In this document: positions 11,391 to 22,039 of the stretch, piece after piece | Position numbering within the stretch: the first letter of the stretch is position 1 | Layout of the letters: each line of letters begins with the position of its first letter | Source of the DNA: Sodiomyces alkalinus F11 | Lineage: Eukaryota > Ascomycota > Sordariomycetes > Glomerellales > Plectosphaerellaceae | Direction of reading: 5' to 3' | Length of the DNA stretch: 64,000 nt | Assembly (NCBI RefSeq): GCF_003711515.1 | Contig: NW_021167081.1 | Span: forward strand, 2,660,483-2,724,482 | Made by a program: the position numbers and the translations under genes | Notes under the pieces: model-generated | Databases searched by the model: none | What the model saw: only the letters and a program-made list of their open reading frames with translations | Told to the model about the DNA's origin: nothing

Positions 11391-11599
11391 ACGCGAATAA
11401 GGAGAGTTCAAGGAGTAAATAGGGAAGTAAAACTATAGATAGAGAATATAGAGAGGTAAAGGAAAATAAAAAAATAAACATAGACTATACTAAACCGTCC
11501 GATACACCTATACTATATTACCTAAATCCTATACTATACTGAGAATTAATATAGCTATACACTAAACCCTAGTGCCTAAACTATATACTAGATTACTAA

Positions 11600-12590
11600 T
11601 AACTTATAACACTCTACCGGCCGATATCTACTTAAATCTTAGTAACTTCTAGTAGTTATAGATTAGTATTAGGGAAGCCTTAACGCGATACTTTACGATT
11701 TAGGATCTTAGCTATATTATCCTCTATAAGCTTAGTCTCTTACTCCTCCACCGTTTACTATAAGATCTTATATAAGACTATAACGCCTTTTTTACTATAT
11801 GACTCGTAATAACGCGGTATTACTACGGCGCGCCGAATAACTACCTTGGCGAGATCCGCGTTATCGATATACTATTTAGCTAGCTATTCGCGCTCATTAT
11901 TATCTAGAGCGCCGAGAGGGTCTACCTTCATAAGGTAAACCCGCTTTCCTACATACTAAAAGCTAACGAGTAGATTTAGCTTAGCGGCGTTCCAGATATT
12001 ATAGTTTACTACGTGCTCGTTAAGGAAGGCGGCCGCCTAGATAGCGGCCGGAAGAGGTAGTATAGCGGCGCATAAGCGTTATTTAACCTCTCCGAATATC
12101 TAATCTTAGTACGTAAACTCGTTAAAGTTAACTAGCTAGGACGTATTATTTAGACTAGCGGCAAAGCTCTTAGCCGCTTAGGTATATAGGACTTCTTACC
12201 TAGAGTATAAGAATATACGCCACGTTAAGGGAGATAAGGTATAGCCTTAATAGGGGCGTTTAGTGCCTGCGAGGGGCAAGGGGACGCTAATAGTAATAGG
12301 TGCCGGTATACCTAGCCGTAACCTAATAAGCATAGCGGTAACGCTTTAGATAACTAAGGCCGGTATATTTTATAGCGATTATAGGAAATTATTGACGATA
12401 GCGATACGGGACTTTATATTAGCCGTGTAGTTAGCCGTATTATAAAGGAAATCTACTCCACTAATCTCGTTATTCTCTAGGCGTTCTAGTAAGTTCGTTA
12501 ACTTAAGGCTTAGGGATGCTAGCTTATAGACTATCCGAAGGACGTAGGAGGGTAGTATAGCGTTATATAGCTATAGGGGGGGGGGGGTGC
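11600..12590 (-). pseudogene. Unrecognised protein-coding relic
   Basis: Read on the minus strand from about 12590 down to 11600, one frame stays coherent for roughly 320 codons. It starts in a Pro run (the C14 tract at 12578-12591), continues with a Leu-rich helical part (LASLSLKLTNLLERLENNE), then IPAPITISVPLPLAG, NEHVVNYNIWNAAKLNLL and KVDPLGALDNNERE. All breaks are TAA/TAG at plausible Gln/Trp positions. The plus strand over the same stretch is Arg-rich and less protein-like. I do not recognise the family; it lacks RT, integrase or transposase motifs. A structural (particle) protein is one guess from composition only. Its 5' part is cut off by the LINE A 3' end at 12673. Confidence 0.45.
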
Positions 12591-12856
12591 TGGGGCTAGT
12601 ATCTAGGCGATAGTGGTGGTATTATTACGTGGTAACGGTAAGCCTAAGGCAATTACCGTGGGACCTAGGCGGTTTTTTTCTTTTTTATTTATTTATTTAT
12701 TACGCGTATGCAGCCCTAAAGCTATAGCGCGGCGACTCTCGCCCTAAGTGCTAAAGGGTAATAGGAACTAGGTACAGTAAAATAGATCGTACTAAACAAA
12801 GGAAATCCTCCTTAACAATCTGCCTAATAAAACCTAATAGATAAAAACCTAATAGG

Positions 12857-13215
12857 TGTTAGGTGCCTGCAGTAGTGGTTATAATAGGTCCCTAGTATAA
12901 ACCCACAGGGATCTAGGTATACCTAGTCTAAGACCCCTTAAGGTGTAAACAAAGCAAGTTATCACATAGTAAATAGAATAGTCCCTCGAAGTAAATAAGG
13001 CAGCCCTTAAGGAAGTAAATAAGTAGTCCTAGAGGAGCAGAGCGTAGCCTTAAAGAGCGAGGGAGCCTCCTCTTAGAAGAGGGGGGGGGGGGGGCTAGCG
13101 ATTAATCTAACTCTTTGGCTATACCCACGTTTAACCCTATTATAATCCTATCGTGATCCTACCTGGTTCTTTACTTAACCCTATCTTTTCACTCTTTACG
13201 ACTACCTATTTAATA
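12857..13215 (+). repeat. Gy1 5' LTR
   Basis: Matches 21619-21976 along its whole length, including a long G run (13080-13094 here, nine Gs in the 3' copy). The G-run length difference and many C/T and G/A differences are the main divergence. Confidence 0.93.
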
Positions 13216-13269
13216 TTTTAATCGCTCTACCCTCTAAGGGCGCGAAGACCGTTAAGGAGAGTCACTAAG

Positions 13270-16200
13270 ATATCTAACTATCACGAAATAAATAATCCTA
13301 CCTTCGATTTTAACGAGGCTGCTAGTTAGTTCGAATAGTAGCTCCGCGATAGCGAGACCGCTTTTATAGAAGACACCTATAACCCCGCTAACAAGGAACA
13401 CGACCAGAATACGCCGGGAACTAATACTACTCCCGTACCCACCACCGCACCGGCACCTATCCCTGCGTCTGCTACCGCTTTTATCCCTATCGCTAGTATT
13501 ACCTCTACCACTACCTTTACCCCTATTACTATCCCCGTTCCTCCTATAACTATGACGGGATAGGCGTATAACCCTAATCTGCCCCTGTAAGTAGACGTTA
13601 ACCTAGCTATACTAACGTATAAATAATTAGACGAACGTGTTAAATAGATAAAGGTATAGAACCACGGTAAGCGTAAGCTCGCGTACCTTACTAAGCTAAA
13701 GGCGGATACTACCGCCGCTACTACTACCGCCGCCGCCGTTATTAATCCTAAACCGGCCGATATCACCTACTGCCGTATAGCTAAACCCCGGCGCCGTACT
13801 ATGGCGACCCTAACGGGTTCTTAGTATATCTATAACGTGTCCACGATATCCTCTATACACGGGTCCGCCACTTAGGCTAAGTTTAATTTCCCTCTGCCTA
13901 AATAGGATAGCGTATCCTAGGCTAAGTATCGCACGTCTATTTAGGAGACTAACTAACGGTTTGACCTGGCTCCTTAATCCTTTCCCACAGACACTACGAA
14001 GAACTACTTCGTTATATTATACCTCCCCTATTACCTTAAGGAACGCTAGCAGGCTAAACTACGGTATAAATATAATAGTGACTCTAATAGAGTTAGCTAG
14101 GCTACCCTATAGGCCTGGTTATCCCGATAGGTCGATACTAACGATACCCGCCTATAAGAGGTAGCGGTGTAGATACAGAGCGAGTCTATCTTATTATAGA
14201 GAGAGGCAGAGTCCTATACTAAGTTTATATAACGGTAGGAAGCCCTAGAGTCAGAACTACCGGGCGAGCTCCTAGACTAGTGGAGGATTTAGATAGTATT
14301 AACGAGGGTGCTCCTACCTATCCGGGACTATATAGTATCTATAGAGGTCCCTAAGAATTATTAGGACCTAGCCCCGGTCTATTATAGGGCTAAGGCCTTA
14401 ACCATTACCGATGGTTTAGCTATCGGCCGGATAGACTTCTAGTCCGCTACCTAACGATATTATCTCCGCTCGCGTGCCCACGGTTATAATCCCCACGCTC
14501 CGGCCACTCATAGGCCTACTAGTGGCCCTCCTTATACCCCTGTTTCTGCCCTTATTTCTACGTCTGCCCCTACGCCTATACTAGCCTTTACCCCTAGTTA
14601 TCCTATACGCCCTAAACCGTTATCCTACCTCGATTCTATTACTTACTATAACTATAACTAAAAGGGGCACTACGCTACTATATGCCCTACTCCTCGGGTA
14701 TAGCGCTTAAGTAATAGTAACCCGAATACCTAACCGGTATCCACCTCTCGCCCCACGGTCGGCCGTGTTATAGGCGAGGTGCCCTAAGAACTATACCCGC
14801 CTCGGACTACCCCTACTACTATACTAGTAAAGGCACGCGTATCCTTTCGCCGAGGTAGGGGATAGGTGTAGATATCGGCTCTCCTTAACGGAGGCGCCTA
14901 TATTAACGTTTTAGATCGGTCCCTCCTAGGACCTAGTTAGGTTCCCGAGGGGTCCCTGATCCCGGTGTCCTGGATTACGGAGGGATAAACGAAGATAACC
15001 CTTAGGTCCCTCTATAGGATTATCACTACTACTAACCACTAGGATCGGAAGAAAGTGTAGCGCGTCGAGTTTCACGTTATAGACCTCGATCCCTAGGGCG
15101 TAAAGATTATCCTAGGGAGGCCGTGGCTTATAGCCGTCAACCCTAACGTTAATTAGCAGTATAGTATATAGACCTATCCCTTAACCTACGCAGAGCTAGG
15201 CGTAGTTATATCCCTAAGAGAGCTATGTAGGGCAGTCACACAAGCTAAGTCTATCCTTACTCTAACCTATATAGGTTTTACGCGGGGCCTATATATCGGC
15301 TATATCGGCCTAGCAGAAAACCCTTTAGTAGGATATAGAGATAAATTCTTAGAGGCCGGGGAACCCCCTACACCGCCGGAACAGTATTAAGATTTCGCTA
15401 ACGTTTTTAACGTTAAAAACGCCGGACGGCTGCCGACGCACTAGTAATAGGATCACGTGATTAAGGTAAAGGAAAGGAAAAAGCCTCTCTATAACCCTAT
15501 TTACCCCCTCGCCGTATAAGAGCTTAAGGTGCTACGCTAGTATCTATAGGATACCGTTACGAAAGGGTAGATTAGACTATCCACTAGTCCGGCCGGCGCC
15601 CCTATCCTATTTATCCCTAAAAAAGGTAGTAAGCTATATTTATATATTGACTATAGGGGATTAAATAAGGTGATCGTTAAGGACTATACCCCCCTACCCC
15701 TAATCCACGAAATTCTAAATCGGTTATCGTTAGCGTAGTACTACACTAAGCTAGACCTTAAAGATAAATACTATCGGTTACGGATTCGGGAGGGCGATAA
15801 GTGGAAAACGGCGTTCCGGATAAAATACGGTCACTACGAGTATCTTATAATACCGTTCGGTCTTATAAACGCCCCTGCAAGCTTCTAACGCTATATTAAT
15901 TAGGCGTTAACGGGTCTTATAGACACTATCTATATAGTCTACCTTGATAATATCCTTATTGATAGTCAGGACTTAGTTACCCACCGCGTTGATATCCGCG
16001 AGGTCCTTATAAGGCTTAGGTAATAGTCCCTGTATACTAACCCCGATAAGTATAAGTTTAAGACCCGCGATATTAAATTCCTAGGGTTTATCTATAGCCC
16101 GGATAGGGTACGGATAAATCCGGCTCGCGTTAAGGTAATCCGCGACTAGGAGCTCCCTAATAGTCTTAAGAAGATACAGGTCTGCCTAGGTTTTACGGGG

Positions 16201-18860
16201 TTTTATAGACGTTTTATTCGGAACTACTCTAAGGTGGCCGCCCCTCTTATAGACTATCTTAAAAGGGGCCTTACTAAGGGCCACGCCGGGGTCCTTATAC
16301 TTTCCTAGTAGGCCTAGGCCGCGTTCGAGAAAATAAAGTTACTATTTTAGAAAGCGCCCGTTTTACGGTATTTTAATCCTGCTCTACCAATACGTATTAA
16401 GCCAGACGCTTCTGCTTTTACTATTAGTGCTATTATCAGTTAGCTTAAGGATAGGCTATGACCTATCGCGTTTATATCTCGTAAGCTTTATAGCGCTAAG
16501 CTCAACTATAGCACGCCCGATTCCAAGCTTATAGCTATTATCGAGTCATTTCGGACGTAGCGGCACTACGTGGCTTATAGTCAGAGCCCTATTATCGTTC
16601 TAACAGACTACCTAAACTATTATCACCTACTAGATAAGCCTAAGCTTAAGGGATAGCACGCACGGTGGCTTAAGGAGCTCGCCCCGTTCGATTTCGAGAT
16701 TTAGCACCGCCCGGGGATATTAAACCCCGCGGATAGGTTATCCCGGAAACCTTAATATACCCCCTATAAGCGTGCCGTAGTTATTAACCGGACTAAGGCG
16801 GTATGGGCTTTTTCGAAGCGTTTTATTATAGGCTATATCGGGAATTAAGGTGGTTCCCGTGCTACCCTAGTTTCTATTCCCGCTCTTAACTCCCCCTTAC
16901 CGAAGGTAGTAGAGGTATAGGCGGATAATCTCTTCTTAGAGCCCTTATCGAGGCGTTTTATTTTAGGCTATATCAGGGACTAGATTAGTTGCCGTAATAG
17001 CCCTTATTATAATTTTCCCGCTCCTCCTATCTTACTAAAGGTGGTCGAGATATAAGCGGATAACCATTTTTTAGAGCCCGTTCCTCCTACCTTAGTAGTA
17101 AAGACGTATACGGATAACCTTTCTTCCTCTATAGAGTCTATTTCGAAGCGTTCTGCCTTAGACCTATATAGGACCTAGTATAATACCCGCGCCGTTCCCG
17201 CCCCTCCTATCTTACCGGAAAAGGTAGTAAAGACGTAAGCGGATAACCTCCCTATCTTAGAGCCTATATCGAGGCATTTTATATTAGGCCTTATTAGTAA
17301 TTAGCGTATTTCCCGTACTACCCCCGAGTCTAACCCTATTTTTCCCACTCTTAATTCCCCTACCTTACTAAAAAAGGTAGCAGAGGCGTAAGCGGATAAC
17401 CCTTTTTACACTAGATAGAGTAAGGCCCACGGTGACGATACTATATACGGACACTAGTCTAGGAGTAGTAGTATCCTTTATTTTAAGAACCGCGTTTTTA
17501 TACCAGACCACTCTAGCCTCCGTTAAAAGGTCCTATAGTGTTTCTATAATAAACCCAGCGTGGGTCACTATAGAGTTATAAGGACTACTAAGAGGATTTC
17601 GGACTTTTACTTCTAGGATCATTTACTCAGGGATATCCGGCAGTTTATACCCACCTACGGCGTATATTAACGCACTAAGCCGCGGCACTATAAGCTTTAT
17701 AATAAGCTAGCGAGTCTCCTAATACCCTGGCGCCCCTTTACAGAGATATCTATTAACTTTATCACGGGCCTACCGCCGGTTTATAGCGCGACTATAGATA
17801 GGAAAAAGGACGCTATCCTTATAGTAGTATACCGCCTAGTAAAGTACTCGATTTATATCCCCTTAAGTAGTAACCTAATAGTAGAAGGGTTAGCTAAGTC
17901 CTTATAGCACCACGTTTTCCGCACCTTTAGTCTACCTAACGGCATTATATCCGATCGCGGGGCATTATTTACGAGTCGTTTTTAGGTAACCTTATATCGC
18001 TACCTTAGTACTATAAGACGCCTATCTATAGCGTGGCACCCGTAGACGGATAGATAAACGGAGCGATAGAATCAGAATCTCGAATACTATCTTCGGGTAT
18101 TCTGCTTATAGGAATAGGATAACTAGGTTAACCGGTTACCGCTAGCAGAATTCACCTAGAGTATAGCGTGGCACTCTACCATACGCTATACTCCCGCTAA
18201 CGCGTTAATAGGCTATAACCTAAGGGGACCTAATAAAGTGTAGCTCCTAAGGGCAGGCGAGGTTCGTGCTACTAAAGCCGAGCGCTATACAGAGCACCTT
18301 ATACCCTAGCGCCGATCTATTTCGGACCTTATTAAAAAGGCGCAGGCTTCCTATAAACGGTATTATAATAACGGTTATACCCAGTGTTCTTTTAAGGTCG
18401 ATAAGTATATCCTACTATCTATAAAGAATATCCGGCAGAAAAGACCGTCGAAAAATTTAGCGATAGGTTTATCGGCACGTACAAAGTAACCAAAATCATT
18501 AGTACGTAAAGTCTAGCCTACCAATTAGAACTACGAAAGGGTATAAGGATTCATAACGTCTTCCCGGTTTCCCTACTAGAACTGTAGAGGTCCCGCGATA
18601 GGTTATAACCGGAACCACCTAAGGTCGACGTTAAACCAGATTCGGATAAGTATAAGGTTAAAGCTATCCTGGACCACCGATACTAAGGAAAACAGCGCTA
18701 GTATCTAATTAAATAGGCGGGCTATAGCGATAAAAAGAATACCTAGGAACCGAAGCGGAACGTCCCCGATAAACTTATTAACGCCTACTTTAAGGCGAGA
18801 CTATTACAGAACCAGACGGGTTTATACACTATTCCTATAAAAGACCTTATAGACACGACA
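13270..18860 (+). pseudogene. Gy1 gag-pol relic (Gag, protease, RT, RNase H, integrase, chromodomain)
   Basis: A single frame starts at ATA 13270 (an ATG by one TG to TA change, MSNYHE...) and can be followed through gag, with a Pro/Thr-rich region, to a CCHC knuckle near 14647-14690 (YNYNQKGHYATICPTP, first Cys now Tyr). Protease follows (LNGGAYINVLDRSLLG near 14885). RT has YLDN at 15940-15951, where YLDD is expected: the second catalytic Asp is lost by GATGAT to GATAAT. RNase H runs to ~16755, then a repeat-bearing linker, integrase (INFITGLPPV near 17755; ISDRG near 17948) and a chromodomain (YKVKAILDHRY...YLIKWAGY, 18650-18790, W read from TAG). Dead by RIP. Confidence 0.9.
16810..17400 (+). 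repeat. Tandem coding repeats in the Gy1 RNase H-integrase linker
   Basis: The segment TCGARGCGTTTTAT...GGCTATATC recurs with starts near 16813, 16949, 17144 and 17270, each preceded by GCGGATAA(C/T) and GAGCCC. The peptide repeat reads ADNLFLEP(L)SRRFILGYI with Pro-rich spacers. Unit spacing is uneven (about 136, 195, 126 bp). Confidence 0.75.
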
Positions 18861-19431
18861 TAAGGACGTTATTCTATCTTTCCCCCTCCTTACGGATAAC
18901 AAGACCTATTAGGAACTAAATAAGTTTATACACTATCCCCGCAGGGGACCTAATAAACATAAGGGCCCACGTATCGGCCATATTAACTAAAACCCTTTAA
19001 TAGGCCGTGGAGATAAGTTCTTAGGCAGGGACCCCCCCTTAACCTAGACAGGAACCATAGGGGTATTATCGCCTCGTTTACTATTTTCTTCTTCTTTTTT
19101 TACGCGTTCTCCTCTTAACCTTTACCCTTCCTTTTCAGCGTTTTATTCCCGACCTCCGTTCCTTTTTCCGGGTATAACGCCCTTAATCCCCGTTCTTATT
19201 CTTTTGGTAAAATAACTTATCGCCCTTAAAGTCTATTTTCCTCCACTACTCCCTTAATTAACCCTTATAATAAAAACACGATTATATTATAATAGAAATA
19301 TAGTTAGGACCGTTAGGGTTATAATAGGAATACCCTAAAGCTAGTAAAAAAAAAAAAAAAAGGAAAGCCTAACCCGAAGGCTAGTAAAAAACCTGAAAAA
19401 AAAGAAATTAACCGTTCCTCTATATATACCC

Positions 19432-20230
19432 TCACGGCCCCTTCAGGGCATCCTTAGACCCCACTAACTTATTATCTAAAGGGGTAGGCTCCCGCCTAGC
19501 CACCTCGTTACTATTATTCTCTATATATACCTGGCTCTGCCCTATAGTAGTAGCCACCGTTCCCCCCTTTTACCCACCACCCGCGGATAGTATTGAAGGC
19601 CGAAGAGACAGAGGCGTCTTCGCCTTCTGCTTCTTCTTCTTTTTCCCTAATAAAGGAGTTAAGGGCGTCAAAGCCTTCTTCCCCTTCTTCACTAATAAGG
19701 TTAGCACTATATCGTTATCGTCGGGCACTTCGTAAGAATCCGGGGGACCCTAAGGACCTTACGGTATAAAGCCTTAAGGTGACGTAGGACTACCGTTACT
19801 AAGTATATTATTACCTATAAAGATAACCCCCATGGGGGCTAAAGCAGACCCTAAGGGTATAGGCAGGTCTTCCTAGGCCTAAGCCTAAGCTAGGTTAAGA
19901 GCGGCTATCTACTCGAAAGTAGTAGCCGTCCGCTCCTAGGCCATAAGGTCGCGCTCGCGTAATATAAGGCGTTATTATTTAATATCGAGGCGTTTCTACT
20001 TAACGGCTAAACGCTACAACTATAGCCCGACGAATTACTTAAGGATTAACTCTATACTATTAAGCCTCTTATAGATATCCTCCGCTATTTTCTAGCGGGC
20101 GTCGGTAACTTCCTTAGCTTAACGCTAAGTAGCTATAGCTTCCTCGGTAGATAACCGGTTAACCTCTAGCGTTACTTAACCCCCTCTCTAAGGATAACCT
20201 AGTATCGAACTACTATAGCCTAATACTATA
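19432..20230 (-). pseudogene. Antisense accessory ORF of Gy1: coiled-coil, basic C-terminal half
   Basis: Read on the minus strand, one frame runs from about 20230 to a TGA at 19432-19434, a stop not of the RIP type. In order: VTLEVNRLSTEEAIAT; a long charged helix with many Gln/Leu/Arg (KEVTDARQKIAEDIYKRLN, ILKQFVGLQLQRL); QQRLILRERDLMAQE; then a Pro/Gly linker with PPDSYEVPDDND; then KKGKKALTPLL and KKKKKQKAK, which could be a nuclear localisation signal. The heptad-like Leu/Ile spacing suggests a coiled coil. Internal stops are TAA/TAG at Gln-like positions. It converges with pol. No family recognised; the start is uncertain. Confidence 0.6.
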
Positions 20231-21618
20231 TAGAATTAGTAAAGAAACTATATAGGACTAATAGAGGGATATAGTTAATAGGAAGGACTATAATACTTAC
20301 GCGGCGACTGTCGTTTAGGCCACCTTTCTTAATAGCGATAACTAAAACCTTTTATGGCTACTCCGTAGCGTTCTTACCGGTAATAAGGAGCTATTATATA
20401 CATTAGAAACGGAACCATGGAGTAGTCTATAAAGGGAGGGGCTATAGAGATTAAGTGATAATAAAGAGGTATAAAAGAGAATAAAGGCGTATCGAAACGA
20501 TAACGAAGATATATACCTTACTACGCGGTATTTGAGGCTATTTTACTTAGAGTAATAATAGTATTTATTCCTCCGCCGACTGTTATCGGTATAGCGGCAC
20601 GTCACGGCTTCGATAGTATACGCTTTCTCCTTAAGGTTAATCGCTACTAACTGTATAACGTATATAAGGGGCCCTTAGATCCCCGCCTATACCGATATAC
20701 ACTACCCTTTAGCGTAGAGTAACCGATAGCGTAATAGTCCATATTAAAGGCGTAGCCGTAGTCGAAGCAGGAGGCTCTAGCGTAGATAGAGCGATAATGT
20801 ACGATAAGGCAGGCTATATAACCGACTATAAGACTAATTACCAAGCGGACTACGAGGTCGATATCGTAGCCGTGGTCTTAAGCCTCGTAAAGGCCCGCGT
20901 TATACTCGTAGGAGTAGCGGCGCGTTTATTATTATCGTCCTAGGAAGGTATAGTAACTACGCGTGGTTAGCTAGTATTATAGACTAAAGACGTTTTAGAA
21001 GCACTTATAAGACGGTAGTTATTTAATAGATAGAAGACTATAAGACATTAGTACGCGGTATCTTAGATTAGGGGAAAACTTACGAAGAATAGCACGATCG
21101 GAAAATTAAGTATAGGAGAGGAAGAAAAGAATAGGAAGAAGGGAATAACGGCAGGTTACGAGATATCCCTAAAAAGCAGTTGTATAGGTACCTATTTTTA
21201 GTATAAAAAAGGAAGCTATAAATCCACGAAAGGAGTAATAACGGACCCTACGTAACACCGGCTTTAGGAGTCTTTATAGATAAATTAAAGGGATAGCCCG
21301 GAAGAATACAGGGATAGACTTGGGGGGGCTAGTAAAGGAACCGGTTAGGAACCTATTAGAGTCCCGGGTAGGATATTAGCTCTAGTAGTCTTAGTCGAGG
21401 GAACGAAGGGAGAGGGGACGCACCCGGGTCAGGGCTAAAGCCGAAGAGGTCCTATATAGGAACCAGGCGGGGACCTATCGGGGTCCCGTCGTGGAAGGCT
21501 TTAGTTCGGGGTATCGAAGGGATTGAAAGACGGACTCGGAGACTAAGTATCGGAGGAGCCGCGAAGCCGGCACGGATTACACGCTCCTAAGGACTAGAGT
21601 ATCCGGGGGAGGTCGCTA
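20230..21618. other. Gy1 3' non-pol region upstream of the 3' LTR
   Basis: Internal to Gy1. Contains an open minus-strand stretch at 20647-20844 with a hydrophobic run (VISLIVGYIACLIVHY) that might be an upstream exon or second antisense ORF, but RIP bias towards Ile/Tyr makes that weak. A G-rich tract (CGGGGGAGG, 21604-21612) near the 3' LTR is a candidate polypurine tract. Confidence 0.4.
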
Positions 21619-21976
21619 TATCAGGTGCCTATAGCAGTGGTTATAATAGGTGCCTAGTACAAACCCATAAGGATCCAGGTATACCTAGTCTAAAACCCGT
21701 TAAGATATAAACAAAGTAAGGTATTATATAGTAAATAGAATAGTCCCTCGGAGTAAATAAGGTAGCCCTCGAGGAAGTAAATAAGTAGTCCTAGAGGAGT
21801 AGAGCGTAGCCTTAAAGAGCGAGGGAGCCTCCCCTTAGAAAAGGGGGGGGGTTAGCGATTAATCTGACTCTTTGGCTATATATACCCACGTTGAACCCTA
21901 TTATAATCCTATCGTGATCCTACCTGGTTCCTTAGTTGACCCTACCTTTTCACTCTTTACGACTACCTATTTAACG
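21619..21976 (+). repeat. Gy1 3' LTR
   Basis: Starts TATCAGGTGCC and ends TTTAACG, followed by the ATAGG duplication. It keeps CTACCTGGTTCCTTAG and TTGACCC, which help define the family; the same LTR appears inverted at 63909. Confidence 0.93.
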
Positions 21977-22039
21977 ATAGGTAAAAACCTAATAGGTAAA
22001 AGTCTAATAGGTAAAAAACCAAAGTAAAATAACTAGACC

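Larger units (their letters stand above)
12857..21976 (+). mobile_element. Gy1: Ty3/Gypsy chromovirus-type retrotransposon, complete with duplication
   Basis: LTRs at 12857-13215 and 21619-21976 (359 and 358 bp); direct ATAGG at 12852-12856 and 21977-21981. Consensus LTR ends are TGTCAGG...TTTGACA, each copy altered by RIP-type changes (TGTTAGG and TATCAGG at the starts). Gag and most of pol read in one frame without a programmed shift, ending in a chromodomain. A 2.75-kb region between pol and the 3' LTR carries an antisense ORF. Length 9120 bp, larger than common fungal Gypsy elements (about 5.5-8 kb). It sits inside the LINE A 3' UTR. Confidence 0.94.

Noticed and set aside
12578..13094. 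Long G runs (12578-12591 and 13080-13094) as G-quadruplex signals
   Set aside because: Single homopolymer runs that vary in length between the Gy1 LTRs; more likely slippage than a conserved structure.
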